Shown here piece by piece: positions 35,820 through 45,741 of a stretch of DNA of 64,000 nucleotides. The position numbers and the translations under genes were made by a program. A model generated the notes under the pieces. The model saw nothing but the letters and a program-made list of their open reading frames with translations. It made no database searches and had not been told where the DNA came from. Position 1 is the stretch's first letter; every line of letters starts with the position of its first letter. The DNA comes from Nonomuraea thailandensis (GTDB lineage: Bacteria > Actinomycetota > Actinomycetes > Streptosporangiales > Streptosporangiaceae): the NCBI RefSeq assembly GCF_024172165.1, contig NZ_JAMZEB010000002.1, positions 11,425,001 to 11,489,000 on the forward strand, written 5' to 3'.

Positions 35820-37194
35820 TCATGGACAGGACGTCGAGCGCGGCGTCGAGCTGCTCCTCCGTGAGCTTGCCCGCGGCCACGTGGCCGCGCTCGATGACGA
35901 CCTCCCTGATCGTCCTGCGCTCGGCCAGGGCTTGCTTGGCGATCTTCGCCGCCTCCTCGTAGCCGACGTACTTGTTCAGCGGGGTGACGATCGACGGGGA
36001 CGACTCGGCGTACTCGCGCAGGCGCTCGACGTTGGCCGTGATGCCGGAGACGCAGCGGTCGGCGAGCAGGCGCGAGACGTTCGCCAGCAGCCTGATCGAC
36101 TCCAGGATGTTGCGCGCGATGAGGGGGAGCTGCACGTTCAGCTCGAAGCTGCCCGACGCGCCGGCGAACGTGATCGCCGCGTCGTTCCCGATCACCTGGG
36201 CCGCGACCATGGCCGTGGCCTCGGGGATCACCGGGTTGACCTTGCCCGGCATGATCGACGAGCCCGGCTGCAGGTCGGGCAGGTTGATCTCGCCGAGCCC
36301 CGCGCGGGGGCCCGAGCCCATCCAGCGCAGATCGTTGGCGATCTTGGTGAGCGACACCGCGATCACCTTGAGCTGACCGGACAGCTCCACGATCGAGTCC
36401 TGCGCGCCCTGGGCCTCGAAGTGATCGGCGGCCTCCTGGAACGGGATGCCGGTCGCCTCGCGCAGCTTGGCGATGGCCTCCTGCGCGAAGCCCTGCGGCG
36501 TGTTGATGCCCGTGCCCACGGCCGTGCCGCCCAGCGGCAGCTCCAGCACGTGCTCCAGGGCCGCCGAGACGCGTACCACGCCGTGCTCGACCTGCGTGGC
36601 GTAGCCGCCGAACTCCTGCCCCAGGGTCACCGGCGTCGCGTCCATCAGGTGCGTGCGCCCCGACTTCACCACGCCGTCGAACTCGATCGCCTTCTCCCTC
36701 AGCGCCTGCGCCAGGTGCGCGAGCGAGGGCAGCAGGTGGAAGGTCACCTCGGTGGCCGCCGCCACGTGGATCGAGGTGGGGAACACGTCGTTGGACGACT
36801 GCGAGGCGTTCACGTGGTCGTTGGGGTGCACGGGCCGGCCCAGCCGCTCCTCGGCCAGCGTCGCGATCACCTCGTTGGCGTTCATGTTGGACGAGGTGCC
36901 CGAGCCGGTCTGGAAGACGTCGATCGGGAAGTCGGCGTCGTGCTCGTTCTCCGCCACGTCCGCGGCGGCCTGCGCGATCGCCTCGGCCATGTCCTTGTCG
37001 ATCACGCCGAGCTCGCCGTTGACCTCGGCCGCCACGGCCTTGATCAGGCCGAGCGCGGCGATGTGCGACGGCTCCAGGGGCCGGCCTGAGATCGGGAAAT
37101 TCTCCACTGCCCGCTGGGTCTGCGCGCGCCACCTGGCGCCTGCCGGCACGCGCACCTCGCCCATCGAGTCATGTTCGATCCGGAACTCACTCAT
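35809..37194 (-). CDS. fumC: class II fumarate hydratase
   Basis: This 461-residue iron-free, tetrameric fumarase interconverts fumarate and malate. Family motifs are clear: QTGSGTSSNMNANEV, SSNDVFPTSIH, GRTHLMDATP and the signature GSSIMPGKVNP. ATG at 37194 follows GGAAG. A class I iron-sulphur fumarase is encoded 4.4 kb downstream on the same strand, so the cell can keep the TCA cycle running when iron is scarce or oxidants damage the cluster. Confidence 0.97.
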   Translation of the reverse strand: MSEFRIEHDSMGEVRVPAGARWRAQTQRAVENFPISGRPLEPSHIAALGLIKAVAAEVNGELGVIDKDMAEAIAQAAADVAENEHDADFPIDVFQTGSGTSSNMNANEVIATLAEERLGRPVHPNDHVNASQSSNDVFPTSIHVAAATEVTFHLLPSLAHLAQALREKAIEFDGVVKSGRTHLMDATPVTLGQEFGGYATQVEHGVVRVSAALEHVLELPLGGTAVGTGINTPQGFAQEAIAKLREATGIPFQEAADHFEAQGAQDSIVELSGQLKVIAVSLTKIANDLRWMGSGPRAGLGEINLPDLQPGSSIMPGKVNPVIPEATAMVAAQVIGNDAAITFAGASGSFELNVQLPLIARNILESIRLLANVSRLLADRCVSGITANVERLREYAESSPSIVTPLNKYVGYEEAAKIAKQALAERRTIREVVIERGHVAAGKLTEEQLDAALDVLSMTRP

Positions 37195-37250
37195 GACTTC
37201 CAGTCTGACCCACGGCGCTGCGAACGGCCCGAAGGCACCCCCTCGGGGGC

Positions 37251-39305
37251 TCAGGTCGAGAACAGCGCCACGATCAGCACGGCGATCACCACGGCGGCCG
37301 CGGCGGCCACCGCCATGAGCACCAGCATGCCGTTGCGGTTGCCCGCGGGGCCCTTCTCCTCCGGCGGGCCGGCGATCGCGAACAGGTCCGTGCCCAGACC
37401 GTGCCCGCCGAACTGCCGGCCCTGAGGGCCCTGCTGGGGCATCGGCTGCTGTGGCCCTGGCTGCGGCTGCGGCTGCGGCTGGGGCTGGCCGGGCGGGGGA
37501 GCGGGCACCGGGTAGACCTGCTGGCCCGGCGAGCCCTTCGGGATGCGGGTCGTGGCGAAGGAGCTCTCGTCGGCGGGGCGCTGCGGCCGGCCGCCCTGCT
37601 CCGGCGCCGCGGGGAACGGGCCCTTGGGGCGCGAGATGCTGACCGTCCGCTCGGGGTCGTAGTCGCCCTCCGGCCCGGCGGGCCCGCCCGCGTCCGGCGC
37701 GGGCGTGGCGAAGGGCGGCTGCGTCTGCGGCCGGCCTGCGGCGGCCTGCGGCACGGTCGGCGCGTTGGGGCCGTGCGCCTGAGAGCCCGCCGCGTGCGGG
37801 CCGGCCGCGTGCGGGCCCGAGGGGCCGCCGGGCCCGGAGGCGGGACGCTGCCCGGACGGGCCGCCGGGCCCCGAGGCCGGACGCTGCCCGGCAGGGCCAC
37901 CAGGTCCCGAGGCGGGCTGCGGCCCCGAGGGGCCGCCGGGTCCTGCGGCGGGACGCTGCCCGGCAGGGCCACCAGGTCCCGGGACGGGCTGCGGCCCCGA
38001 GGGGCCGCCGGGTCCTGCGGCGGGACGCTGCCCGGCAGGGCCACCAGGTCCCGGGACGGGCTGCGGCCCCGAGGGACCGCCACGTTGCGGTGCCGGCTGC
38101 GGCCCTGTGGGGGCGCCGGGCCCTGACGCGGGCCCCTGGGGACCTTGGGCTCCAGGGGCTCCCGTCGGCCGCTGCCCGGGCGGGGTGTTGTGCGCGCCGG
38201 GAGGCCCGCTGAAGGCGTTCGGCCCGGTGGGCGCCTGAGGCCCGCTCATGCCCTGCATCGCGTGGCCGACCCCGGAGGCGCCGGCCGGCACCGGGCCGCG
38301 GGCCGGCGGCCCGCCGGGCCTCTGACCAGGGGCGCCGGGCCCCTGTCCGGGAGGCCCGTAGGGCGGCTGGCCGGACGGTCCTCGGCCGCCAGGGGCGGGA
38401 TTCTCGGGGGTGGCGAACGGATCGGGCAAAGCGGCCTCCTGCGCCATTAGAGCCTCGGCCGTCAGCACCGGCATCTCGCTCGTGGGGGTGTCGGCGACCA
38501 TGCGCAGCAGGGTCTCCGCCTTGGCAGCGCTCAGCCGCTGCCGGTAGTCCTTGTTCAGCAGCCCGTTCAGCACGGGCCTGAGCTGCCCGGCCTGCGTGGG
38601 CGGGTCGGCGCTCTCGGTGAGCAGCGCCGCCAGCGTCTCCGCGATCGTGGAGCGCTCGTAGGCGGGCCGCCCCTCGACGGCGAAGTAGAGCGTGGCGCCG
38701 AGCGACCAGATGTCGGACTCGGGGCCGGTGTACTCACCCCTGGCACGTTCCGGGGCGGTGTAGCCGGGTGAGCCGATCACCATGCCGGTCTTCGTCAGCC
38801 GGGAGTCGCCCTCGGCCTTGGCGATGCCGAAGTCGGTCAGCACCACGCGCCCGCTCTCGGTGATGAGCACGTTGCCCGGCTTGACGTCGCGGTGGGTGAT
38901 GCCCTGGGCGTGCGCCGCGCGCAGCGCCCCGAGCAGGTCCACGCCGATCTCGGCCACGAGCCGCGGCGGCAGCGGCCCGTCCTGCTCGATGACCTGCTCC
39001 AGCGAGCGGGCCTCGATGAGCTCCATGATGATCCACGGGCTGTTGTCCTGGATCAGCACGTCGTGGATGGAGGCCACCGACGGGTGGCTGATCCGGGCGG
39101 CGATGCGGCCCTCGCGCACCATGCGTTCGCGCAGCTCGGCCCGCTGCTCCTCGGTGAGACCCGGGTCCTGGCGGATTTCCTTGACCGCCACCTCGCGCCC
39201 GAGCGCGCGGTCGCGGGCCCGCCACACGGTGCCCATCGTGCCCCGCCCGAGCGGGGTGACGAGCTCGTAGCGCTCCGCGAGCAGGCGTGTCTGCTGTTCC
39301 GGCAT
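37251..39305 (-). CDS. Ser/Thr protein kinase with collagen-like repeats and terminal membrane anchor
   Basis: This 684-residue protein has a PknB-type kinase domain at residues 1-270 (GRGTMGTVW glycine loop, HRDVKPGNVL catalytic loop, DFGIAK, and the APERA-like TAPERARG), then ~370 residues rich in Pro, Gly, Gln and Ala with repeating 12-residue units of the GGPSGPQP/GGPAGQRP kind, and one membrane segment at the very end. No extracellular sensor follows. ATG at 39305 has no ribosome binding site. It is 35 bases from the next kinase gene. Confidence 0.93.
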   Translation of the reverse strand: MPEQQTRLLAERYELVTPLGRGTMGTVWRARDRALGREVAVKEIRQDPGLTEEQRAELRERMVREGRIAARISHPSVASIHDVLIQDNSPWIIMELIEARSLEQVIEQDGPLPPRLVAEIGVDLLGALRAAHAQGITHRDVKPGNVLITESGRVVLTDFGIAKAEGDSRLTKTGMVIGSPGYTAPERARGEYTGPESDIWSLGATLYFAVEGRPAYERSTIAETLAALLTESADPPTQAGQLRPVLNGLLNKDYRQRLSAAKAETLLRMVADTPTSEMPVLTAEALMAQEAALPDPFATPENPAPGGRGPSGQPPYGPPGQGPGAPGQRPGGPPARGPVPAGASGVGHAMQGMSGPQAPTGPNAFSGPPGAHNTPPGQRPTGAPGAQGPQGPASGPGAPTGPQPAPQRGGPSGPQPVPGPGGPAGQRPAAGPGGPSGPQPVPGPGGPAGQRPAAGPGGPSGPQPASGPGGPAGQRPASGPGGPSGQRPASGPGGPSGPHAAGPHAAGSQAHGPNAPTVPQAAAGRPQTQPPFATPAPDAGGPAGPEGDYDPERTVSISRPKGPFPAAPEQGGRPQRPADESSFATTRIPKGSPGQQVYPVPAPPPGQPQPQPQPQPGPQQPMPQQGPQGRQFGGHGLGTDLFAIAGPPEEKGPAGNRNGMLVLMAVAAAAAVVIAVLIVALFST
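37800..38110 (-). repeat. 36-bp tandem repeats encoding GGPxGxxP units in the kinase linker
   Basis: About eight consecutive 12-residue units encode the kinase linker. Two unit types alternate (GGPSGPQPVPGP and GGPAGQRPAAGP), making a 72-bp higher-order repeat with near-identical DNA at 37870-38080. Such repeats change length by slippage or recombination; the frame is kept. It is not CRISPR: units are contiguous and coding. Confidence 0.85.
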
Positions 39306-39340
39306 GAGAAGAAGATATCGATTCTCGCTTGGGAAGTGCT

Positions 39341-40456
39341 TTACCCTCGCTTGCGAAGTTCTCTTGGCCAGAACCGCCGAGGAAGACACAACTTTATCAC
39401 CGTCGCTTTGAAACGGGCATAAGCCGACGGCGCCGGACGCGGTTCGACGCGCTTCCTGTGCACGCCTTCACCCGGCTTGCGTTCCTGCCGCGGCGAGGGC
39501 ACGTTCACGGTGCCCGCCGGCGGGTCGGCCCGGTGCAGCCCCCGGTGCGCGGGCCTGCGCACGAAGGGGGGCTGCGGCATGGGGATCGCCGAGGTGGGAC
39601 GGCTGGGCCTGCGCGGCGCCAGCGGCTCCTCCGCCGAGCCGCCGGCGGCGACCCTGGTCAGCATGAGCGAGGCGCGCACGGAGTCGAGCCTGGTCGCGGG
39701 GTCGATCCTGAGCAGCGCGTCGAGCACGGGCGCCAGGGGGCCCGCCTTGGTCATCGGGATCGGCTCGCCGCTGGTCAGGGCCGCGAGCGCGGCGGCGGCC
39801 GTACGCCTGCCGTGCAGGCCCCGGCCCTCGACGGCGGTGTAGAGGGTCGCGCCGAGCGACCACAGATCGGCGGCGGGGCTGGCCTTCGAGCCGAGCACCC
39901 GCTCTGGAGCGATGTATCCCGCGGACCCGAGAACGATGCCCGCCTGGGTGATGGAAACGTCACCTTCCAGCGCGGCCAGGCCGAAGTCGGTGAGCACCGC
40001 GCGGTCCTCGGTCACCAGCACGTTGCTGGGCTTCACGTCGCGGTGCAGGATGCCCTTGGCGTGCACGGCGCGCAGCGCCCCCAGGATCTGCCGGCCGATC
40101 TCGGCGGCCTTGCGGGGGTGGAGCGGTCCGTCCTCCTGGATGAGCTGCTCCAGGGACTTGGCCCGGAGCAGCTCCATCACGATCCACGGCCGGTCGTCCT
40201 CGGTGACCACGTCGAAGACGGTGATCACCGACGGGTGCGCGACCATCGCGGTCGCGCGGCCCTCGCGCTCGGTGCGCGCGCACAGCTCGGCGCGCAGCTC
40301 CTCGTCGAGGACCGTGGGCAGCCGGACCTCCTTGACCGCCACGTCCCGGTCGAGCAGCTCGTCATGTGCCCGCCAAACGGTGCCCATGCCGCCGCGACCA
40401 ACCGGCTCCACGAGCCGATAGCGCGCGGCGAGTAGGTAACCGGATGGCGCACGCAT
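39341..40456 (-). CDS. soluble Ser/Thr protein kinase
   Basis: This 371-residue kinase resembles the one downstream: GRGGMGTVWRAH glycine loop, VAVKEVRL lysine, HRDVKPSNVLV catalytic loop, DFGLAALEGD and YIAPERVLG. The tail after residue ~275 is short, basic and Pro-rich, with no membrane segment, so it is cytoplasmic. ATG at 40456 has no ribosome binding site. The two kinases are probably a tandem duplication that diverged in the C-terminus. Targets are unknown. Confidence 0.93.
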   Translation of the reverse strand: MRAPSGYLLAARYRLVEPVGRGGMGTVWRAHDELLDRDVAVKEVRLPTVLDEELRAELCARTEREGRATAMVAHPSVITVFDVVTEDDRPWIVMELLRAKSLEQLIQEDGPLHPRKAAEIGRQILGALRAVHAKGILHRDVKPSNVLVTEDRAVLTDFGLAALEGDVSITQAGIVLGSAGYIAPERVLGSKASPAADLWSLGATLYTAVEGRGLHGRRTAAAALAALTSGEPIPMTKAGPLAPVLDALLRIDPATRLDSVRASLMLTRVAAGGSAEEPLAPRRPSRPTSAIPMPQPPFVRRPAHRGLHRADPPAGTVNVPSPRQERKPGEGVHRKRVEPRPAPSAYARFKATVIKLCLPRRFWPRELRKRG

Positions 40457-40526
40457 GCCAGGCAGCTTACCTATTTGTGTAAACCGACCAGTAGAGGCGG
40501 GGCCGATAATTTGTTGCGAACTTAAG

Positions 40527-40850
40527 TCAAGCCGCCTGACTCGTCACGTCAGCAAACCTCGTGGCCACATCATCCCAGTTGATGAGGCCGCACAGTTTCC
40601 CGACGCGGGCCGGACGGGTGGTGCGATACCGAAGGTAGTACGCGCGCTTCCACGCGTCGAACACGAGCGGTGGCGTGGTGTTCGTCCCCACGTCGCCATG
40701 ACGGCGAGCCCACGGCTCGGCGGCTCCCGGGCCGGCACGTCTCAGCCGGGGGCCGAGCGTCCTTGACGAAGGTCGTGGCGCGCCCGGTGCGGCGCGCTTC
40801 CAGGATCGCGCCGCGGGCGGTTGGAGGCGCCCGCACGAGCGTTTTACCCG
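40527..40850 (-). pseudogene. decayed Fe/Mn superoxide dismutase fragment
   Basis: On the minus strand the frame ending at the TGA 40527-40529 reads GDVGTNTTPPLVFDAWKRAYYLRY, then NWDDVATRFA, the C-terminal signature of Fe/Mn-SOD (normally DxWEHAYYLQY and NWDDVAxRF). The metal-ligand region DAWEH has become DAWKR, so a ligand His is lost. Upstream in another frame, GAILEARRTGRATTFVKDA recalls the SOD N-terminal ELHHxxHHATYVKGA with all His replaced by Arg or lost. About 90 residues between the two are missing and at least one frameshift joins them. It is read as a dead sod remnant. Confidence 0.6.
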
Positions 40851-41158
40851 CGACCACTCTCGGCGCGTTTCCGCAGCTCACTGGGCGTTTGTGTCCATCG
40901 GCACAACGGCCGGCCGAATATTTGTGCATGATGCCTGGTAGGGGACATTCAGGCGTACGGCAGGCTGACTGACAGGAACCACGGGGCCGCCGTCAGCGAC
41001 TTGTAAGGGTGCCGTAAGGGGACGGGGGCATGGTTAGGACCAGGAAAGAAGGCGAGCGCCCTCGCTGACCGTCATCCAGGAAACTGTCGGTGCCGAACGT
41101 CAGACTGAGAGCAGAACGCCCGAGGTCCCACCGATGAAGTCAGACCACTAAGGACGTG

Positions 41159-41257
41159 ATGAGGATGCGCCAGACACAGGTTCGCCGCCGGCCGAAGAAG
41201 CCGACCAGAGCCGCACTGGACCTCCGCACGCCGTCAGGGCGCACGCTGCCCTTTTGA
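41159..41257 (+). CDS. possible small basic protein or leader peptide
   Basis: A 32-codon frame with a good AAGGA ribosome binding site 5 bases before its ATG encodes a basic peptide (MRMRQTQVRRRPKKPTRAAL...). It ends inside a short hairpin (AGGGC 41236-41240 with GCCCT 41248-41252, then TTT), 38 bases before the DUF5999 gene. It could be a real small protein or an upstream frame that controls the next gene. There is no family match I can recall. Confidence 0.35.
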   Translation: MRMRQTQVRRRPKKPTRAALDLRTPSGRTLPF

Positions 41258-41294
41258 AGAGCCACAAACCGGAGCGCAATCTGAGAGGTGCGCC

Positions 41295-41483
41295 ATGTGC
41301 AGTCACTACCCCGCTTGCCCGAGTGCCGACTCCCTCGACCGAGAGCGGTCGCACGTCATCTCGGCCCACCCTGACCAGGGCTGGAGCCTTCTCTGCAACG
41401 GCGTCGTGCTGTTCGATGACACCGGTCTGCTGCTGCCCGACGGGTCCGTCGTGGCGCCGCACCGGGCGCCGGTGGCCGCGTGA
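41295..41483 (+). CDS. DUF5999 small protein
   Basis: This 62-residue protein matches the DUF5999 pattern: MCSHYPACPSADSLDRE, then HPDQGWSLLCNGVVLFDDTG and a final LLPDG-APHR. It has three Cys, two near the N-terminus (CSHYPAC), which may bind a metal. ATG at 41295 follows GAGAGG. The family is common in Streptomyces and relatives and has no known role. Confidence 0.85.
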   Translation: MCSHYPACPSADSLDRERSHVISAHPDQGWSLLCNGVVLFDDTGLLLPDGSVVAPHRAPVAA

Positions 41484-41599
41484 GCGTCTCTCGGGCCACC
41501 GGGCCCGCCGCCTTGCCCACCCACGCGGCCGATCGCGCCGCCTGCTCGCCGACCCGCGCGGCTGCCTGACCGCCTGCGCCCGACCCCCCGGCGCCGGCG

Positions 41600-43258
<1,659 letters not shown>

Positions 43259-43307
43259 CCTTTCGGTCGCTCAAGAGATTACGCGCACCGGCAGGAGGGG
43301 ATGGCCG

Positions 43308-44195
43308 TCAGGCCTCGGACGGCCGCACCGCCGCCTTCGCGCCCGAGCGTTCCGCGCTGAGGCCGATCAGGATGCCGGTGACCACGAGCCCCGCGCCCAG
43401 CAGGTCGTACGCGGTCGGCATGGCCACCCCGAGCACGGCCCCCGTGACGATGGCCGCCACCGGGATGAGCCCCGCGAACAGCCCGGCCCGCCCCGGCCCG
43501 AGCTTGGGCAGCGAGTTGTACCAGAAGAAGAACGCCACCACGGTCACCACGACCGCCAGGTAGGCGAACCCGAGCGCCTCGGCGAGCGTCGGCACCCTGA
43601 GCATGTCCGTCCCCGCGTCGAGCAGTCCGACCGTGGCCAGCATGGGCACGGCCAGCGTCGTCGAGTACGCCGACACCCGGATCGGGCCCAGCTTGGGCAG
43701 CAGGGGGATGGCCAGCAGGGAGAAGCTGATCTCTCCCACCAGCGCGCCCAGCGCCCACAGCAGGCTCTCCGGGGTGCCACTGCCGAGCCCCGTGGCCAGC
43801 GTCGCCCCCGCCACCACCACGCCGGCCCCGACCAGCAGCCGGGGCGCGGGCCGCCCGCCGGCCAGCGCCAGGGCCAGCGGCACGGTGCCGAGCACGGTGC
43901 CCACCAGCGCCGGCCCCGAGGCGCGGGTGGACTCCACCACCGCCACGTTGAAGAACACCAGCCCCAGCGCCGTCAGCCCGAGCAGGCAGAGCGTCTCGCG
44001 CCACGTCATGCGGACGAACCGCAGGCCGAGCACTCTCGTTATGACAAGCAGGATGACCGAAGCCACGAGATACCGAACCGCCTGGCCGCCGTATATGGGG
44101 TATGCGCCGACGAGTCCGGAGACGCCTGCCAGCGTTCCGACCAGGAACATGGCGGTGGCGGCGCCCACGATGCCGTTTTTCATGCCGTTTGTCAT
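43308..44195 (-). CDS. EamA/DMT family transporter
   Basis: This 295-residue protein has ten membrane segments in two EamA repeats, the typical drug/metabolite transporter layout. Substrates in the family range from amino acids to purines. ATG at 44195 is divergent from a MocR-type regulator gene, separated by 68 bases that contain repeated motifs, so it is the likely target of that regulator. Vitamin B6 or an amino acid are possible cargoes by analogy with other MocR pairs. Confidence 0.9.
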   Translation of the reverse strand: MTNGMKNGIVGAATAMFLVGTLAGVSGLVGAYPIYGGQAVRYLVASVILLVITRVLGLRFVRMTWRETLCLLGLTALGLVFFNVAVVESTRASGPALVGTVLGTVPLALALAGGRPAPRLLVGAGVVVAGATLATGLGSGTPESLLWALGALVGEISFSLLAIPLLPKLGPIRVSAYSTTLAVPMLATVGLLDAGTDMLRVPTLAEALGFAYLAVVVTVVAFFFWYNSLPKLGPGRAGLFAGLIPVAAIVTGAVLGVAMPTAYDLLGAGLVVTGILIGLSAERSGAKAAVRPSEA

Positions 44196-44208
44196 GCGAA
44201 GGATGCTA

Positions 44209-44263
44209 GGGAGACAATGGTTCGCACAAACAGTCCAATGTCCCGCCGGGAGACAGGACCAAT
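44209..44263. promoter_or_regulatory. direct repeats in the EamA/MocR intergenic region
   Basis: GGGAGACA occurs at 44209-44216 and again at 44248-44255, 39 bases apart. CAGTCCAAT and CAGGACCAAT also repeat near 44231 and 44254. MocR/GntR regulators commonly bind direct repeats in such divergent promoters. The -10 elements could not be placed with confidence. Confidence 0.4.
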
Positions 44264-45688
44264 ATGGCCGACCTCCATATCCAGATAAATCGCGGGAAGG
44301 GGGGAATTGCCGGGCAGATCGCGGCTGAGCTGCGGGAATCCATCCGGGGCGGGCGGCTCACGCCGGGCACCCGCCTGCCCGCCACCCGCGACCTCGCCAC
44401 CGACCTCCAGGTCTCCAGGGGAGTGGTCGTGGAGGCGTACGAGCAACTGGTCGCCGAGGGCTTCCTGGTCTCCAGGGTGGGCGTCGGCACGCAGGTCACC
44501 CCCAAGAACGCCACCCGCCCGGCACCCGCGCCGCGCGACTCCGCCGCCCGGCCCGACCCTGCCCGGCCCGATCCCGGCCGCCGGGCGCCGAGCGCCCAGG
44601 CGTTCCCTCCGTACTACGGTCATCGCCCCACCTCCCCCGACCTCGGCCACTTCCCCCGTGAACGCTGGCTCGCGGCCGTAAGGCACGTCCTGACCACCGT
44701 ACCCTCGGACGCCTTCGATTACGGGGACCCTGGCGGCGTGCCTGAGCTGCGCGAAGAGCTGGCCGCCTACCTCAGGCGGGTCAGGGCGGCCGACGTGCGC
44801 CCCGAGCACCTGATCATCGTCGGCGGCGTGGCGCAGGGGCTGAGCCTGGCCCTGCACGTGCTGACCCAGCAGCGCGCGCTGCGGCTCGCCGTGGAGGATC
44901 CGACCAGCCATCGGCAGGTGCCGCTGCTGCGCCGGGCGGGCGCGCATCTGGTGCCGGTGCCGGTGGACGAGCAGGGGCTCGACGTGCGCAGGCTGCGCGG
45001 GGACGCCGTACTGGTGACGCCCGCCCACCAGTTCCCGACCGGGGTGGTGCTCTCGCCTGCGCGGCGGGCGGCGCTGATGGAGTGGGCGTACGCGGGCCAC
45101 CGGATCGTCCTGGAGGACGACTACGACGCCGAGTTCCGCTTCGACCGCGACCCCGTCGGCTGCCTCCAGGGCCTGGCGCCCGACAGGGTGATCCTGTCCG
45201 GCAGCGTGAGCAAGGCGCTCGCGCCCGGGCTGCGGCTCGGCTGGGTGGCCGCGCCGCCCGACCTCGCCGAGGCCATCCGGCGGGCGCGCGGCGAGCTCGA
45301 CCTGGGCTCCCCGGTGATCGAGCAGCACGCGCTGGCCCACTTCCTGCGCACCGGGGGCTACGACAAGCACCTGCGGCGCATGCGCAGGGAGTACCGGCGG
45401 CGCCGGGACGCCCTGGTCGAGGCGCTGGCCGAGGAGCTGCCGGCGATCCGGGTCAGGGGCATCGAGGCCGGCCTGCACGTGTACCTGGAGCTGCCCAGGG
45501 GATGGGACGAGTCGCGTACGGTGCTCGTCGCCCGGCAGCTCGGCCTGTCGGCCGAGGCGGTGGGGCCCATGCGGGAGCTGCCCGGCCCGGCGGCCGTGGT
45601 GGCGGGGTTCGCGCGGCTGCCCGCGCACAAGGCGGCCGAGGTCGTACGCGGGTTGAAGGTCCGCATGTCTGGACAAGCTGTTGACTGA
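44264..45688 (+). CDS. MocR/PdxR-type GntR regulator with aminotransferase domain
   Basis: This 474-residue protein joins an N-terminal GntR winged helix (residues ~10-80, PATRDLATDLQVSRGVVVEAYEQL) to a fold-type I aminotransferase-like domain. The PLP-binding K317 lies in SGSVSKALAPGLRLGW and the DDYDAEFRFD motif is present, so PLP binding is expected. Such proteins usually regulate vitamin B6, amino acid or transporter genes. No ribosome binding site precedes the ATG. Confidence 0.94.
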   Translation: MADLHIQINRGKGGIAGQIAAELRESIRGGRLTPGTRLPATRDLATDLQVSRGVVVEAYEQLVAEGFLVSRVGVGTQVTPKNATRPAPAPRDSAARPDPARPDPGRRAPSAQAFPPYYGHRPTSPDLGHFPRERWLAAVRHVLTTVPSDAFDYGDPGGVPELREELAAYLRRVRAADVRPEHLIIVGGVAQGLSLALHVLTQQRALRLAVEDPTSHRQVPLLRRAGAHLVPVPVDEQGLDVRRLRGDAVLVTPAHQFPTGVVLSPARRAALMEWAYAGHRIVLEDDYDAEFRFDRDPVGCLQGLAPDRVILSGSVSKALAPGLRLGWVAAPPDLAEAIRRARGELDLGSPVIEQHALAHFLRTGGYDKHLRRMRREYRRRRDALVEALAEELPAIRVRGIEAGLHVYLELPRGWDESRTVLVARQLGLSAEAVGPMRELPGPAAVVAGFARLPAHKAAEVVRGLKVRMSGQAVD

Positions 45689-45741
45689 GGGAGATGTGCT
45701 CGCCTAGAAAGGAGGAGCCGGACGCGCGAACGGGAGGCGCC

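Noticed and set aside
37800..38110. Repeat array resembling a CRISPR
   Set aside because: Units are contiguous, coding and in frame with the kinase linker; there are no spacers and no cas genes.
40570..40929. 119-residue minus-strand open frame as an intact gene
   Set aside because: Only part of it recalls SOD and the rest of the SOD signature is in another frame, so it is treated as part of the pseudogene.
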